From contig OZ253546.1 of NCBI GenBank assembly GCA_965262585.1, forward strand, positions 868,001-932,000: DNA of 64,000 bases, written 5' to 3'. The notes beneath the pieces were generated by a model. It was not told the DNA's origin, ran no database searches, and saw only the letters and a list, made by a program, of their open reading frames with translations. Of this stretch, positions 50,822-59,633 are shown piece by piece (the stretch's first letter is position 1; each line of letters opens with the position of its first letter). The stretch is from JAHRAW01 sp965262585 (GTDB lineage Bacteria; Pseudomonadota; Gammaproteobacteria; Arenicellales; Poriferihabitantaceae). The position numbers were made by a program, and so were the translations under genes.

Positions 50822-52845
50822 ATTTTTTCATCGCATATCACGGTTACTTCCGCGGTCAGCGCTCCGGGCATAATGTTAAGGGTGACCAATTTGGATTGGT
50901 AGCCGGAGCGCGCGCCCTCAAAAACACGCTTTCCGGGACGCAACCGAATGGTGCGGCGCAAGGTTTTTCCGACTTGGCCTTCGCCGCGCACAATAATATG
51001 AGTGGCGTTGTCGGACACCACCACCACCTCCACTTCGGTTTGATACGCCTCCACCGTGCGCGCCAGTTCGGCGTGAATCTTCCCCAGATTCGGGCTAACC
51101 TCGACAAGGGCTGCGGTTTCCCGCAGATACGCGGCCACCGAATCCAGTACGCTTTGATCTCCGAGTCGCTGGTGCTGATCGAGTTTGGTGCGGATTTGTC
51201 CGGTGGCGTCGGTCACTCGCCGGGCGAAATCGTGGTTTTCGACGGCGCTCTTGTCGTCCGGCATGAATTGCCGGGCGCGTTGAAAATGCGCTTCCGCGGT
51301 CGCCCAATCATCGCGCGCTTTGGCTTGTTCACCGAGGGAGAGTTGGGCTTCGAAGGCTTTTTTGGTACGCGCTTTGGCAAGGCGACTTAGCAAAATTCCG
51401 GGATCCGCACTGGCCGGGGAAATCGTTTTTGCCAGCGCGATCTGCTGTTCCGCGGCGGCCAGATCATCCGCATCCAACGCGCGCTGTGCTTTGCGTATCG
51501 CATCGGCAAATCGCTGTTGGGTTAGTTGCGCTTGCACTTCTTTGAGGCGCGATTCAGCGGCCTTGCGGGACGGGTCGATGGACAAGGCTTTTTGCAATGC
51601 CACGGCTTCTTTTTCGGGACGGTTTTCGTTTTGCGCAATAGCCGCCTGTCGCAATAAATCCAGCACCTGATGCATAACCACAATGCGTTTTTGCAACCCC
51701 AACATTTCCCCATCGTCTGGATTCAAACGCAACGCATCACCCACGGCTTGTTCCGCCTCCGACACGCGATCTTGTTGAAACGCTTCCTGTGCTTCAACCT
51801 TCGCCGCCTCCAGTCGTTCGGCGTATTCCACCGCAGATTCCGCCGCCAACGCCCGCGCCTGCCGCAGGTTCTCCCGCGCCGATAAATACTCGCTTTCGGC
51901 AAAATCTGCGAGGGCGCGATCCTTCAAATCTTGCAGTTCGGCGTATTTTTCTTCGCCCCAAAGTTTCAGGTGTATTGCCGCGATGTTCGGCTCGACTTCG
52001 CTTTCATACTTCGCCAACTGCTCCATAAATTGCGCGCGGAATTGCTCGCCAACAATTTCGTCGTCCGCCCCATCGTCCGTCTCAGTGGAAACCACCTCCT
52101 TCGGCAAATTCGGCTGAATAATTTCTTTGGCAAGCGAGGTGATTGCGCCGACATTCAATTTGGTGTTCAAATAAAAAAGCACCCCTAAAAATATCAAAAA
52201 CAACAACGAGCCAATCCCAGCGGTTTTTATTAGATTTTTGAGTTGATTTGATTTTGCCGTTTCTGTTTCTATGTCAATCCTGCTCTTTTTGGGCATCTGC
52301 CGGTTGCGATTGGATTTCTCGAGGCGCGCTATATGTTCTTTATCTGTTTTTGGTCCAGGCGGATACCGGCGGCCCTCAATTCTCGCAAAGATATCGGTTA
52401 CTTTCTGTTCGTCAAAAAGTTCGGTGGTTTGCGATTTAATTTCCGGGATCAGTTGCTCCAGAGAAATCATTCCTTTGGGTGGTTTTTTTTTATAGAACTT
52501 CTTTGGTATAAAAACGCATAGCGAAAAAAAATTATCCGGTTCACTACCCAAACACTGTATAAGTGCTTCTATATGCCTTTCATTTTGTTCTTCCGGAGAA
52601 ACGCCGCGCTTGGTAGTCCATCCCCATTTCCAATGTTTGGTTTCAATGACAAAAATCCCATACCGGGAAACCACCACATGATCTATTTGCGTCGATATTT
52701 CCTCGCCATCTTTCGTGAAGGGCAAGGTAACATCCTCTATAAGATGATATTCATCACCCGGTAAAAACTTTTTCAGCACCGAATTTACCTTGCGCTCACC
52801 TTCCACGCCGTCCTCAATTCGTTTCTTTTTCTTATTATCGTCCAT
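50818..52845 (-). CDS. NERD nuclease-related domain protein with transmembrane helix and long helical-repeat tail
   Basis: A 675-residue protein. Residues ~10-120 form a NERD domain: GVEGERKVNSVLKKFL, then STQIDHVVVSRYGIFVIETK, where D and E-x-K match the PD-(D/E)xK nuclease active-site pattern. One helix at ~210-228 (AGIGSLLFLIFLGVLFYLNT) puts the NERD domain in the cytoplasm. The remaining ~440 residues are alpha-helical, TPR- or coiled-coil-like (VEYAERLEAAKVEAQEAFQQ), ending in a small PEGA-like beta segment (LRPGKRVFEGARSGYQSK). It overlaps the SUMF1 gene by four bases. A nuclease domain tied to a membrane channel system is unusual. Confidence 0.85.
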   Translation of the reverse strand: MDDNKKKKRIEDGVEGERKVNSVLKKFLPGDEYHLIEDVTLPFTKDGEEISTQIDHVVVSRYGIFVIETKHWKWGWTTKRGVSPEEQNERHIEALIQCLGSEPDNFFSLCVFIPKKFYKKKPPKGMISLEQLIPEIKSQTTELFDEQKVTDIFARIEGRRYPPGPKTDKEHIARLEKSNRNRQMPKKSRIDIETETAKSNQLKNLIKTAGIGSLLFLIFLGVLFYLNTKLNVGAITSLAKEIIQPNLPKEVVSTETDDGADDEIVGEQFRAQFMEQLAKYESEVEPNIAAIHLKLWGEEKYAELQDLKDRALADFAESEYLSARENLRQARALAAESAVEYAERLEAAKVEAQEAFQQDRVSEAEQAVGDALRLNPDDGEMLGLQKRIVVMHQVLDLLRQAAIAQNENRPEKEAVALQKALSIDPSRKAAESRLKEVQAQLTQQRFADAIRKAQRALDADDLAAAEQQIALAKTISPASADPGILLSRLAKARTKKAFEAQLSLGEQAKARDDWATAEAHFQRARQFMPDDKSAVENHDFARRVTDATGQIRTKLDQHQRLGDQSVLDSVAAYLRETAALVEVSPNLGKIHAELARTVEAYQTEVEVVVVSDNATHIIVRGEGQVGKTLRRTIRLRPGKRVFEGARSGYQSKLVTLNIMPGALTAEVTVICDEKI

Positions 52846-52863
52846 CTCAGGAACCGCCGCCGA

Positions 52864-54135
52864 CTACAGTTGCTTCACCGGCGTCGCTTCCAGTTCATAT
52901 ATCTTTTTCAGAAATGCAATCCACTGTTTATATTGCTCGGCGGAGTCGCCTTCCAACTTGGCGGTTTGATTTTCGTATTCGACTACCTGTGGTGCGACTT
53001 CTATGTCGATGGATTTACCGAGTTCGGCCAGTGCTTCGCGGTGCACCTTCATTTCCCCCCGGCCCTGCCACGCGCTGCCTAACACCGCCACACCGCCGAG
53101 GATTCCGCCAACCGCGGCGACGTCGCCGAGGACGGTATCTTCTCTCGATGCCGCGGCGCCGGCGACCACCAGCAAGCCACCGAGAATTCCTTTGGCGATG
53201 GCGCTTCGTTTCGCTTTGCGGGCGGCTTTTACTTCCACCAAACTTTGCTGCTGCCAGACCAGATAACTTTTGTCGAGTTTTCCGTTGAAGTCTGCGTAAT
53301 GGGTCTGCATTCGGTCGATGAATAGTTGATGGCGTACGCGGATGGGTTGAATTCGCTGCAACGCCGGGTCGTCATCGGCGGGCGCCGCCGCCAAATCAAT
53401 GCGTCCGTTTCCCCCTTTCAGGTATCTGGCAAAAGATTCTTCGGACAAACTGGTACCGAAACGAATCTCGGAGATGCGTTGCAATCTGGCTAATTCCTCG
53501 GCGTCCCGTTTCTTTAGTTGTTTAACGACATACGCGGCGGCTTCTTCAAACACCGGCGCGTAGGGGTCTTTCCCTGTGTTGCGGATGTTGTTGTGAAACC
53601 TTTCCTTTACGCGATGCTGGAAATCTTTGGAGAACCATTCTTTGCCGGAAATGTCCGTGGCCGAGATGTTAATTTTTACATCTTCGCCGTTGGATTCAAG
53701 AATTTTTCCGATGATATACAAGTCCCCGGTTACCGCGATGCTGGGAACCACCCGCACCGTGCCGAAGGCGTCGGTGTCTTCAAGGGACGATTTCATTTTT
53801 AACGCGAAACGATTGGACTCGGCGCGCCGCAATTCGGGATAGATGCCCTTTTTTTCCCAAGTGTCGGAGTCTTCCGGGATGTTGGGGTCAAACGCCGGTA
53901 CCACCACATCAATCCCCGGCAGGTGCGCGGTGGCTAATGCGGCATCAGTTTTGCCGAAATCCGAAGAAAGCACCGGGCCAACGCTGGGCAGATTGAGCGC
54001 CCCGCCACCGGTGGCGCAACCGCTCGACAACCCGGCGCCAAGCAACAGCAGCAAAACACCGTATATCGGGCTGATTTTTCCGCGCCGTCTAGTTTGTCTT
54101 GTGGTTTGTCTTGTAGTTTGTCTTGAAAGTCTCAT
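52864..54135 (-). CDS. Putative lipoprotein of the ExbB/VWA gene set
   Basis: The start at ATG 54135 is preferred (MRLSRQTTRQTTRQTRRRGK); an ATG at 54210 would overlap the upstream gene. The Arg/Thr/Gln-rich N-terminal stretch comes from a ~10 bp tandem repeat. A hydrophobic segment with lipobox (LLLLLGAGLSSGCATGG) follows, so it should be lipid-anchored. Residues ~70-210 (VTGDLYIIGKILESNGEDVK) resemble a lipoprotein assembly-type domain, and a Gly/Ala-rich hydrophobic segment (GILGGLLVVAGAAAS) lies near residue 330. No named family is recognised. It ends 18 bp before the NERD gene. Confidence 0.72.
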   Translation of the reverse strand: MRLSRQTTRQTTRQTRRRGKISPIYGVLLLLLGAGLSSGCATGGGALNLPSVGPVLSSDFGKTDAALATAHLPGIDVVVPAFDPNIPEDSDTWEKKGIYPELRRAESNRFALKMKSSLEDTDAFGTVRVVPSIAVTGDLYIIGKILESNGEDVKINISATDISGKEWFSKDFQHRVKERFHNNIRNTGKDPYAPVFEEAAAYVVKQLKKRDAEELARLQRISEIRFGTSLSEESFARYLKGGNGRIDLAAAPADDDPALQRIQPIRVRHQLFIDRMQTHYADFNGKLDKSYLVWQQQSLVEVKAARKAKRSAIAKGILGGLLVVAGAAASREDTVLGDVAAVGGILGGVAVLGSAWQGRGEMKVHREALAELGKSIDIEVAPQVVEYENQTAKLEGDSAEQYKQWIAFLKKIYELEATPVKQL

Positions 54136-54157
54136 TGTCCTATTTGCGGGTTTGGTA

Positions 54158-54859
54158 TCAAGTTTCAGGGATCTCCTGAACCGGGAGATTCTTATACCGC
54201 CGGTATTCATTCCATAGTTCTGCCTTGACCACCGGATCGGTCTCCTCTATGGCCGCTTGTCGAATCTGCTTGGCGATAATATCATCATTTGCCACCGAGG
54301 GAATGTCCTCCGGCAGTTTGCCGTTGGGGGGCGTGGTGGTGTCGTTGGTTGGACCGGTTTTGGGCAAGTTAGTTTGGGGTAGGTTGGTTTGGTTGGTGCT
54401 GATGGTTTCCTCGATGCTACTGTTCGGGTCTTTCCGGGAGTCTTGTGGGGACGGCAGGTCGCCCTGAATATCACCGGACGGCGCCGATTCCACCGCCACT
54501 TGCGCACCACCCAAACCCTCCGAACTTTCGCTTGCCTCGGCTCCTTGAACACCGCCGACCGTTCCGCCGCCACCGCCGACCACGCCGCTGCCTGCACCGC
54601 CGCCACCGGGTTGGCACGGATCGAATTTATTCAGGGATCTCAAAAGCGCCCTTTCGAGCAACTTGATTTTCTCTTCTCGGGTGAGCGATGCGTCGTTCAA
54701 GTCGTGCAAAAGATTTTCCGCGCAGTCTTTGGATGTCGCAATATCGGCCTTTGTATTCTGGGCAACGCTTTCCACTCCAAAGCACACCGGAGCGATGGCG
54801 AATAAAATCGCCATGCAGCGGGTGCGGGTGCGAGCCCGGGGGCAGATTAACCTTTTCAC
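54158..54859 (-). CDS. Secreted Gly/Pro/Thr-rich protein of unknown function
   Basis: A 233-residue protein with an Arg-rich N-terminus and a signal peptide (TRCMAILFAIAPVCFGVESV). A short helical part (TKDCAENLLHDLNDASLTRE-like region, residues ~38-78) is followed by a low-complexity linker (GGGGAGSGVVGGGGGTVGG, then NQTNLPQTNLPKTGPTNDTT). The helical C-terminus is rich in charged residues. Its start is seven bases after the tyrS stop, so the whole gene set may be read through from tyrS. No family is recognised; a periplasmic component of the downstream system is likely from position alone. Confidence 0.7.
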   Translation of the reverse strand: MKRLICPRARTRTRCMAILFAIAPVCFGVESVAQNTKADIATSKDCAENLLHDLNDASLTREEKIKLLERALLRSLNKFDPCQPGGGGAGSGVVGGGGGTVGGVQGAEASESSEGLGGAQVAVESAPSGDIQGDLPSPQDSRKDPNSSIEETISTNQTNLPQTNLPKTGPTNDTTTPPNGKLPEDIPSVANDDIIAKQIRQAAIEETDPVVKAELWNEYRRYKNLPVQEIPET

Positions 54860-54865
54860 TTCCGC

Positions 54866-56098
54866 TCAGCCATCGGAAAGCGTAACCCGTGCAAACTTTC
54901 TTTTGCCCACCTGACAGACATGCTCGGCGCCGGCCTGAAAAACCAACTTGCGGTCGCTGATCTTTTCGCCGTCCACCCGCACCGCACCCTGATCGATCAA
55001 GCGATGCGCATCGGAAGTGGACTTCACGAGGTTGGCTTGCTTCAACAGGTTGGCGATGGGCAGCCCGCCCGACGCCGGCAACTCCACCGTGGGCATATCA
55101 TCAGGCATGCCGCCCTTGCTGAACTGGTCGATGAAACTTTGTTTTGCGCGAGCGGCGGCGGCGGTTGAATGAAAGCGCGCGATGATTTCTTCGGCAAGGG
55201 CGAACTTGGCATCCCGCGGATTCATGCCTTCTTCGACGCGGTTTTTGAGGGCGGCGATTTCTCCGCCGGATTTGGAACTCAGCAATGCAAAATACCGCCA
55301 CATCATCTCGTCTGAAATCGACATAATCTTACCGAACATCTCGGCGGGAGGCTCGGTGATGCCGATGTGGTTGCCGAGGGATTTGGACATTTTGCGCTCG
55401 CCGTCGAGGCCTTCCAGCAGGGGCATCGTTATCACCACCTGCTGCGGCTGACCATGCTGCTTCTGCAACTCGCGCCCCACCAGAAGATTAAATTTCTGGT
55501 CGGTGCCGCCGAGTTCCACATCGGCTTTGAGTGCCACGGAATCGTATCCCTGCACCAGCGGATAAAGAAACTCGTGGATGGCGATGGGCTCGCCGTTTTT
55601 ATACCGCTTCTTGAAATCATCCCGCTCCAGCATGCGCGCCACGGTATGCCGGGCGGCCAACCCGACCAACCCGGCGCTGCCCATTTCGGTCATCCAGCGT
55701 GAGTTGAAATCGACGATGGTTTGATCCGGGTCGAGGATTTTGAAAATCTGCTTGCGGTAGGTGGCGGCGTTCTCGGTAATCTGTTCGGGGGTCATCGGCG
55801 TGCGCGTGACATTCGTGCCGGTGGGGTCGCCAATCAAACCGGTGAAGTCGCCAATCAGAAAAATTACCGCGTGTCCCTGCTCTTGGAACTGGCGCATCTT
55901 GTTGATGAGCACGGTGTGCCCGAGGTGCAAATCCGGGGCGGTCGGATCGAAGCCAACCTTGACGCGCAATTTTTGCCCCCGGGCCAACCGCTCCACCAGA
56001 TCCTGCTGTAGCAGGATTTCCTCCGTGCCACGGCTCAGTTCGGTGAAATTTTCGCTGTGCGGTTCGAGGTGTTGTTCGTTCAAGGGGAATTTCTCCAT
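54866..56098 (-). CDS. tyrS: Tyrosyl-tRNA synthetase
   Basis: The start is ATG 56098 (MEKFPLNEQHLEPHSENFTE); an upstream in-frame ATG at 56134 is less likely. The 410-residue class I synthetase has the HIGH-like motif in TAPDLHLGHTVLI, the KMSKS loop (DGERKMSKSLGNHIG), and a C-terminal S4 RNA-binding domain (AHRLIDQGAVRVDGEKISDR). It has the ~400-residue TyrRS form. It attaches tyrosine to tRNA-Tyr. It is divergent from the M23 peptidase gene, an arrangement common in gammaproteobacteria, and directly precedes the ExbB/VWA gene set. Confidence 0.97.
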   Translation of the reverse strand: MEKFPLNEQHLEPHSENFTELSRGTEEILLQQDLVERLARGQKLRVKVGFDPTAPDLHLGHTVLINKMRQFQEQGHAVIFLIGDFTGLIGDPTGTNVTRTPMTPEQITENAATYRKQIFKILDPDQTIVDFNSRWMTEMGSAGLVGLAARHTVARMLERDDFKKRYKNGEPIAIHEFLYPLVQGYDSVALKADVELGGTDQKFNLLVGRELQKQHGQPQQVVITMPLLEGLDGERKMSKSLGNHIGITEPPAEMFGKIMSISDEMMWRYFALLSSKSGGEIAALKNRVEEGMNPRDAKFALAEEIIARFHSTAAAARAKQSFIDQFSKGGMPDDMPTVELPASGGLPIANLLKQANLVKSTSDAHRLIDQGAVRVDGEKISDRKLVFQAGAEHVCQVGKRKFARVTLSDG

Positions 56099-56143
56099 CG
56101 CTATTTTACGCACCCATTGTACGCTATCCGCCACAAAGTTTTT

Positions 56144-56173
56144 TTGACTTGACGGGTGTATTTAATGTATAGT
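56144..56173 (+). promoter_or_regulatory. Sigma-70 promoter upstream of the M23 peptidase gene
   Basis: TTGACT (56144-56149), an 18 bp spacer and TATAGT (56168-56173) point to the M23 peptidase gene, whose start is 150 bp further on. The divergent tyrS must have its own promoter in the same 225 bp region. Confidence 0.65.
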
Positions 56174-56323
56174 TTCCGCCCGGAACCTATCCGGAACGCT
56201 CTATAGTCTCAAAACCCCGGCCTATTTGGTCTTGATCATCGGTCTTTATCCATTTGATTTTCATGCCGGTTCCGCTTTCGTTCAACCATCCCAGTCAAAA
56301 CTTACGCCCGATACCCCCGGCCA

Positions 56324-57931
56324 ATGCACGACAATCTCATAACACCCTCAAAACGTCCCCTGCTACGGAGCGATCTTAAAGATCTGCCGGCAAGGCCGCC
56401 AACGCCGGTTTCCGGTCATTTGTATCTGGCTTTGGCCACCGCCGGGGCGTTGCTGATCACCTATGCGCTAATCAACGGGTTGTCCGCCGCAACCGGCGAA
56501 GCACCTGCCACGGTGTCTGCCACGATATCTGAAACGGCCGGGCATGCACCTCAAGCGCAATCGTTGCCGGCGGAATTCCTCGCGGAACTGCCTCACGAGT
56601 TGCCACAAGAGTTGCCACAGGAACTGCCTCAAGAATTGCACGAAGAACCAATTTTGCTGGCCAGCATCGCGCCGACCGATGCCTTTCTGCCCGCCCCTCT
56701 GCAGGAATTGGATGGCTACGATGGCGAGCCGCTGGAAACCGACATTGCACCGGTGCAGACACTCGCCCCGCCGGTGGCGAAGAGTTATGAATGGACCACC
56801 GCCACGGTCAAACCCCGGGACACGTTATCCCAAATATTCAAGCGTCACGGCCTGAAGGTCGGGGACGCTTACGCCGCTGCCAGCCTGAAGGACGCCGCTG
56901 TCCTTGGAAAAATCCGCCCGGGTATGGACATTCAACTTGCCGCGGACGCCGCCGGGGCGTTGGCGGCATTGCGCTATCGTCTGGATGCTTTCACTACGTT
57001 GCACATCGTCAGGGAAGGCGAGGAATTACGCGCCGAAATGATCACGCGCACCCCCGAAATCCGCTTACGCAGTGAGAAAGCGACCATCCGCACCAGTTTG
57101 CTGGATGCCGCCACCGGTGTCGGTCTGGACTTCGAAACCATCCACGACCTCGCCGGACTATTCGGCTGGCAGGTGGATTTCGCCAAGGAAATTCGCCGTG
57201 GCGATCAGTTTATGGTGATCTTCGAAGAGTTGTATCTGGACGGCAAAAAAGCCGGTAACGGCGACATCCTCGCCGCCGAATTGCGCGTCTCGAAGCGCCC
57301 CTTGCGGGCCATCCGCCACCTCGACGCCGAGGGCCGCAGCACCTATTACGCCCCCAACGGCGACAGCATCCGACGCTCGTTTCTGCGCTCGCCGCTCCGC
57401 TTCGCCCGCGTCACCTCGCACTTCTCTCACCAGCGGTTTCACCCCATATTCAAAAAATGGCGCGCCCACCGGGGCGTGGATTACGGCGCACCCCGGGGCA
57501 CTCCAGTGTTATCTACCGGCGATGGCGTGGTCACGCTGGCGCAGACCGAGCACGGCTACGGCAAAACCGTCATCATTCACCACGGCACGAAATACACCAC
57601 GCTATACGCCCACCTGCAACGCTTCGCCAGCGGCATAAAACCCGGACGCCGCATCCGTCAGGGAGACGTCATCGGCCAAGTCGGCAGCACCGGCTGGGCC
57701 ACCGGACCGCACTTGCACTATGAATTCCGCATCGACGGCGTTCACCGAAATCCGCTCACCGTCAAACTGCCCAAATCCGACCCCATCGCCGCCGAGCAGA
57801 GGCGGGAATTCCTCGACCGGGCCGGTGAATGGGTTACGCGGCTGGATCAACTCGACGCGCTTCCCGCGACCCCCATCGACATAGCGCAAATCGACGCCGC
57901 TCAATCGTCCGCGCAACCCCCCGCGCAATAA
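56324..57931 (+). CDS. M23-family peptidoglycan DD-endopeptidase (MepM/OapA-like)
   Basis: A 535-residue protein: one N-terminal transmembrane helix (LYLALATAGALLITYALING), then a linker with repeated ELPQ units (ELPHELPQELPQELPQEL). A LysM/OapA-like binding domain (TVKPRDTLSQIFKRHGLKVG) and a second domain follow. A C-terminal lysostaphin-type M23 domain has HRGVDYGAPRGTPV (HxxxD zinc ligands) and GPHLHYEFRIDG (HxH). It cuts peptidoglycan cross-links in the periplasm during growth or division. It precedes anmK, as in other gammaproteobacteria, coupling wall cleavage with anhydro-sugar recycling. Confidence 0.94.
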   Translation: MHDNLITPSKRPLLRSDLKDLPARPPTPVSGHLYLALATAGALLITYALINGLSAATGEAPATVSATISETAGHAPQAQSLPAEFLAELPHELPQELPQELPQELHEEPILLASIAPTDAFLPAPLQELDGYDGEPLETDIAPVQTLAPPVAKSYEWTTATVKPRDTLSQIFKRHGLKVGDAYAAASLKDAAVLGKIRPGMDIQLAADAAGALAALRYRLDAFTTLHIVREGEELRAEMITRTPEIRLRSEKATIRTSLLDAATGVGLDFETIHDLAGLFGWQVDFAKEIRRGDQFMVIFEELYLDGKKAGNGDILAAELRVSKRPLRAIRHLDAEGRSTYYAPNGDSIRRSFLRSPLRFARVTSHFSHQRFHPIFKKWRAHRGVDYGAPRGTPVLSTGDGVVTLAQTEHGYGKTVIIHHGTKYTTLYAHLQRFASGIKPGRRIRQGDVIGQVGSTGWATGPHLHYEFRIDGVHRNPLTVKLPKSDPIAAEQRREFLDRAGEWVTRLDQLDALPATPIDIAQIDAAQSSAQPPAQ

Positions 57932-57945
57932 CGAAGTCGCCATCC

Positions 57946-59103
57946 ATGCCCGGCGCCGACCGCAACCAGCGTAGATGCCGCGCAGGAGATTCAACGCTGG
58001 CCGTGGGGCTGATGTCGGGAACCAGCGCCGACGGCATTGACGGCGTGTTGTTGTCTTTGCAATCGCCCGGTCAGATTGCCATCGAAGATACCGTTCATAT
58101 CCCCTTCTCCACCGCCGTGCGAAAACAAATCGACGCGCTGCTCAGCAAACCGGCCGTTGACCTCGATGAACTCGGCCAACTCCATACCCGGCTTGGCGGT
58201 TTATACGCGCAGGCGGCGCAACGGCTCAAGATTGACAAGGCGGTGGCGGTCATCGGTTGCCACGGGCAAACCATTCGCCATAGGCCCGGCGGAAAATTTC
58301 CGTTCACCTTGCAAATCGGCAACGGCGCGATCATCGCCCAACGCACCGGCATTCCGGTGGTCACCGATTTTCGCAGTGCCGACATGGCCGCCGGTGGCCA
58401 GGGTGCGCCGCTGGCGCCGGCCTTTCATCAAGCGGTTTTCGCCAGCCGAGACGAGACCCGTGCGGTGCTCAATCTCGGCGGCATCGCCAACCTCACGCAC
58501 CTGCCGTTGGCTGACAACTCCACGCTTGCCAAAGCAATCACCGGCTTCGACACCGGGCCGGCCAACACGCTGCTGGACGGCTGGTGCCGGCGTCACTTCA
58601 ACGAACCGTTTGACCGCTACGGCGCACGGGCTGCCACCGGCACGGTTGATGCCAAACTGCTGAAAAAACTATTGTCGGATCCCTATTTCGCCCGCCCGCC
58701 GCCGAAAAGCACCGGACGGGAATACTTCAACCGGGAATGGCTCGACCGGCGATTGGCCGATGAAAAATTCGCCGCCCTTCCGGCGCCGGATGTGCAAGCC
58801 ACCCTGACCGCACTCACCGCCGAGAGCGTGGCGAAACAGGTTAACAAACTGACGCCGGCCGTGGATACGGTATACGTGTGCGGCGGCGGGGTGCGCAATC
58901 AAACCCTGATGGCCATGCTCGGCGAACGCTGCCGTGCCGAGATTAAAACCACCGAGGAACTCGGCATTGCTCCCCAGTGGGTCGAGGCATGCGCCTTTGC
59001 GTGGATGGCCTATCAAACCCTGCAGCACACCCCGGCGACCTTGCCCTCGGTCACCGGAGCGGCGAGGCCGACCGTTGCCGGGGCGATTTACTATCCAAAT
59101 TGA
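57946..59103 (+). CDS. anmK: Anhydro-N-acetylmuramic acid kinase
   Basis: The start is ATG 57946, 14 bp after the peptidase stop; an earlier in-frame ATG lies inside the peptidase gene. The 385-residue kinase has the AnmK signature GLMSGTSADGIDGVLLSL, the substrate-site VIGCHGQTIRHRPGG, VVTDFRSADMAAGGQGAPL and LNLGGIANLTHLP, and a late ATP-site VYVCGGGVRNQTLMAML. It converts 1,6-anhydro-MurNAc, released by cell-wall turnover, to MurNAc-6-phosphate. Confidence 0.96.
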   Translation: MPGADRNQRRCRAGDSTLAVGLMSGTSADGIDGVLLSLQSPGQIAIEDTVHIPFSTAVRKQIDALLSKPAVDLDELGQLHTRLGGLYAQAAQRLKIDKAVAVIGCHGQTIRHRPGGKFPFTLQIGNGAIIAQRTGIPVVTDFRSADMAAGGQGAPLAPAFHQAVFASRDETRAVLNLGGIANLTHLPLADNSTLAKAITGFDTGPANTLLDGWCRRHFNEPFDRYGARAATGTVDAKLLKKLLSDPYFARPPPKSTGREYFNREWLDRRLADEKFAALPAPDVQATLTALTAESVAKQVNKLTPAVDTVYVCGGGVRNQTLMAMLGERCRAEIKTTEELGIAPQWVEACAFAWMAYQTLQHTPATLPSVTGAARPTVAGAIYYPN

Positions 59104-59152
59104 CTGCGGCAGATTGCTCGTGAGTGTGATGTAATGGCCGCTGAGAAATCAC

Positions 59153-59189
59153 TACGAGTTCATTCACGAGTTCATCCACGAGTCTATTC
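59153..59189 (+). repeat. Short ~12 bp tandem repeat before ridA
   Basis: The word TTCATTCACGAG is repeated about two and a half times (TACGAGTTCATTCACGAG, then TTCATCCACGAG) directly before the ridA start codon. It may change spacing of the ridA ribosome-binding region. It looks like simple slippage. Confidence 0.6.
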
Positions 59190-59579
59190 ATGAACAACAG
59201 AGAAATCATCCACACCAAACGCGCGCCCGACGCTATCGGCGCCTACTCTCAGGCGGTCAAGGCTGGCAACACGATCTATATTTCCGGGCAGATTCCCCTC
59301 GACCCGGACAGCATGGAAATCGTCAATCAATCTTTCATGGACGCCGCCCATCGCGCCTTCCAAAATCTAGCGGCGGTGGCCGAGGCCGCCGGTGGCGACT
59401 TAAACGACGCCGTCAAGGTGAACATTTCCATGACCGACCTCGCCAACTTCGCCGCCGTGAACGAGGTGATGGCGCACTATTTTCAGGAACCGTATCCGGC
59501 CCGTGCCGCGGTTGGCGTGGCGTCGCTGCCCAAAGGAGCACCCATTGAGATCGAAGCCATTTTAGTCCTCGGCAACTGA
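59190..59579 (+). CDS. ridA: RidA family 2-iminobutanoate/2-iminopropanoate deaminase
   Basis: A 129-residue protein of normal RidA length: RAPDAIGAYSQAVKAGNTIY, ISGQIPLDP, and the C-terminal YPARAAVGVASLPKGAPIEI with the substrate-binding Arg and the Glu end. RidA hydrolyses reactive enamine/imine intermediates made by PLP enzymes such as threonine dehydratase. It is followed by recG and ubiA, a known gammaproteobacterial order. It shows what the broken copy at 17067 has lost. Confidence 0.95.
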   Translation: MNNREIIHTKRAPDAIGAYSQAVKAGNTIYISGQIPLDPDSMEIVNQSFMDAAHRAFQNLAAVAEAAGGDLNDAVKVNISMTDLANFAAVNEVMAHYFQEPYPARAAVGVASLPKGAPIEIEAILVLGN

Positions 59580-59633
59580 TCCACCCGACTTGTTCTGAAC
59601 ACCGAACCACCACATTCCCCCCCGGAGCAGCCC

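Noticed and set aside
56584..56645. Repeated GAGTTGCCACAAG-like units as a CRISPR or regulatory repeat
   Set aside because: They are in-frame codons for the ELPQ linker of the M23 peptidase.
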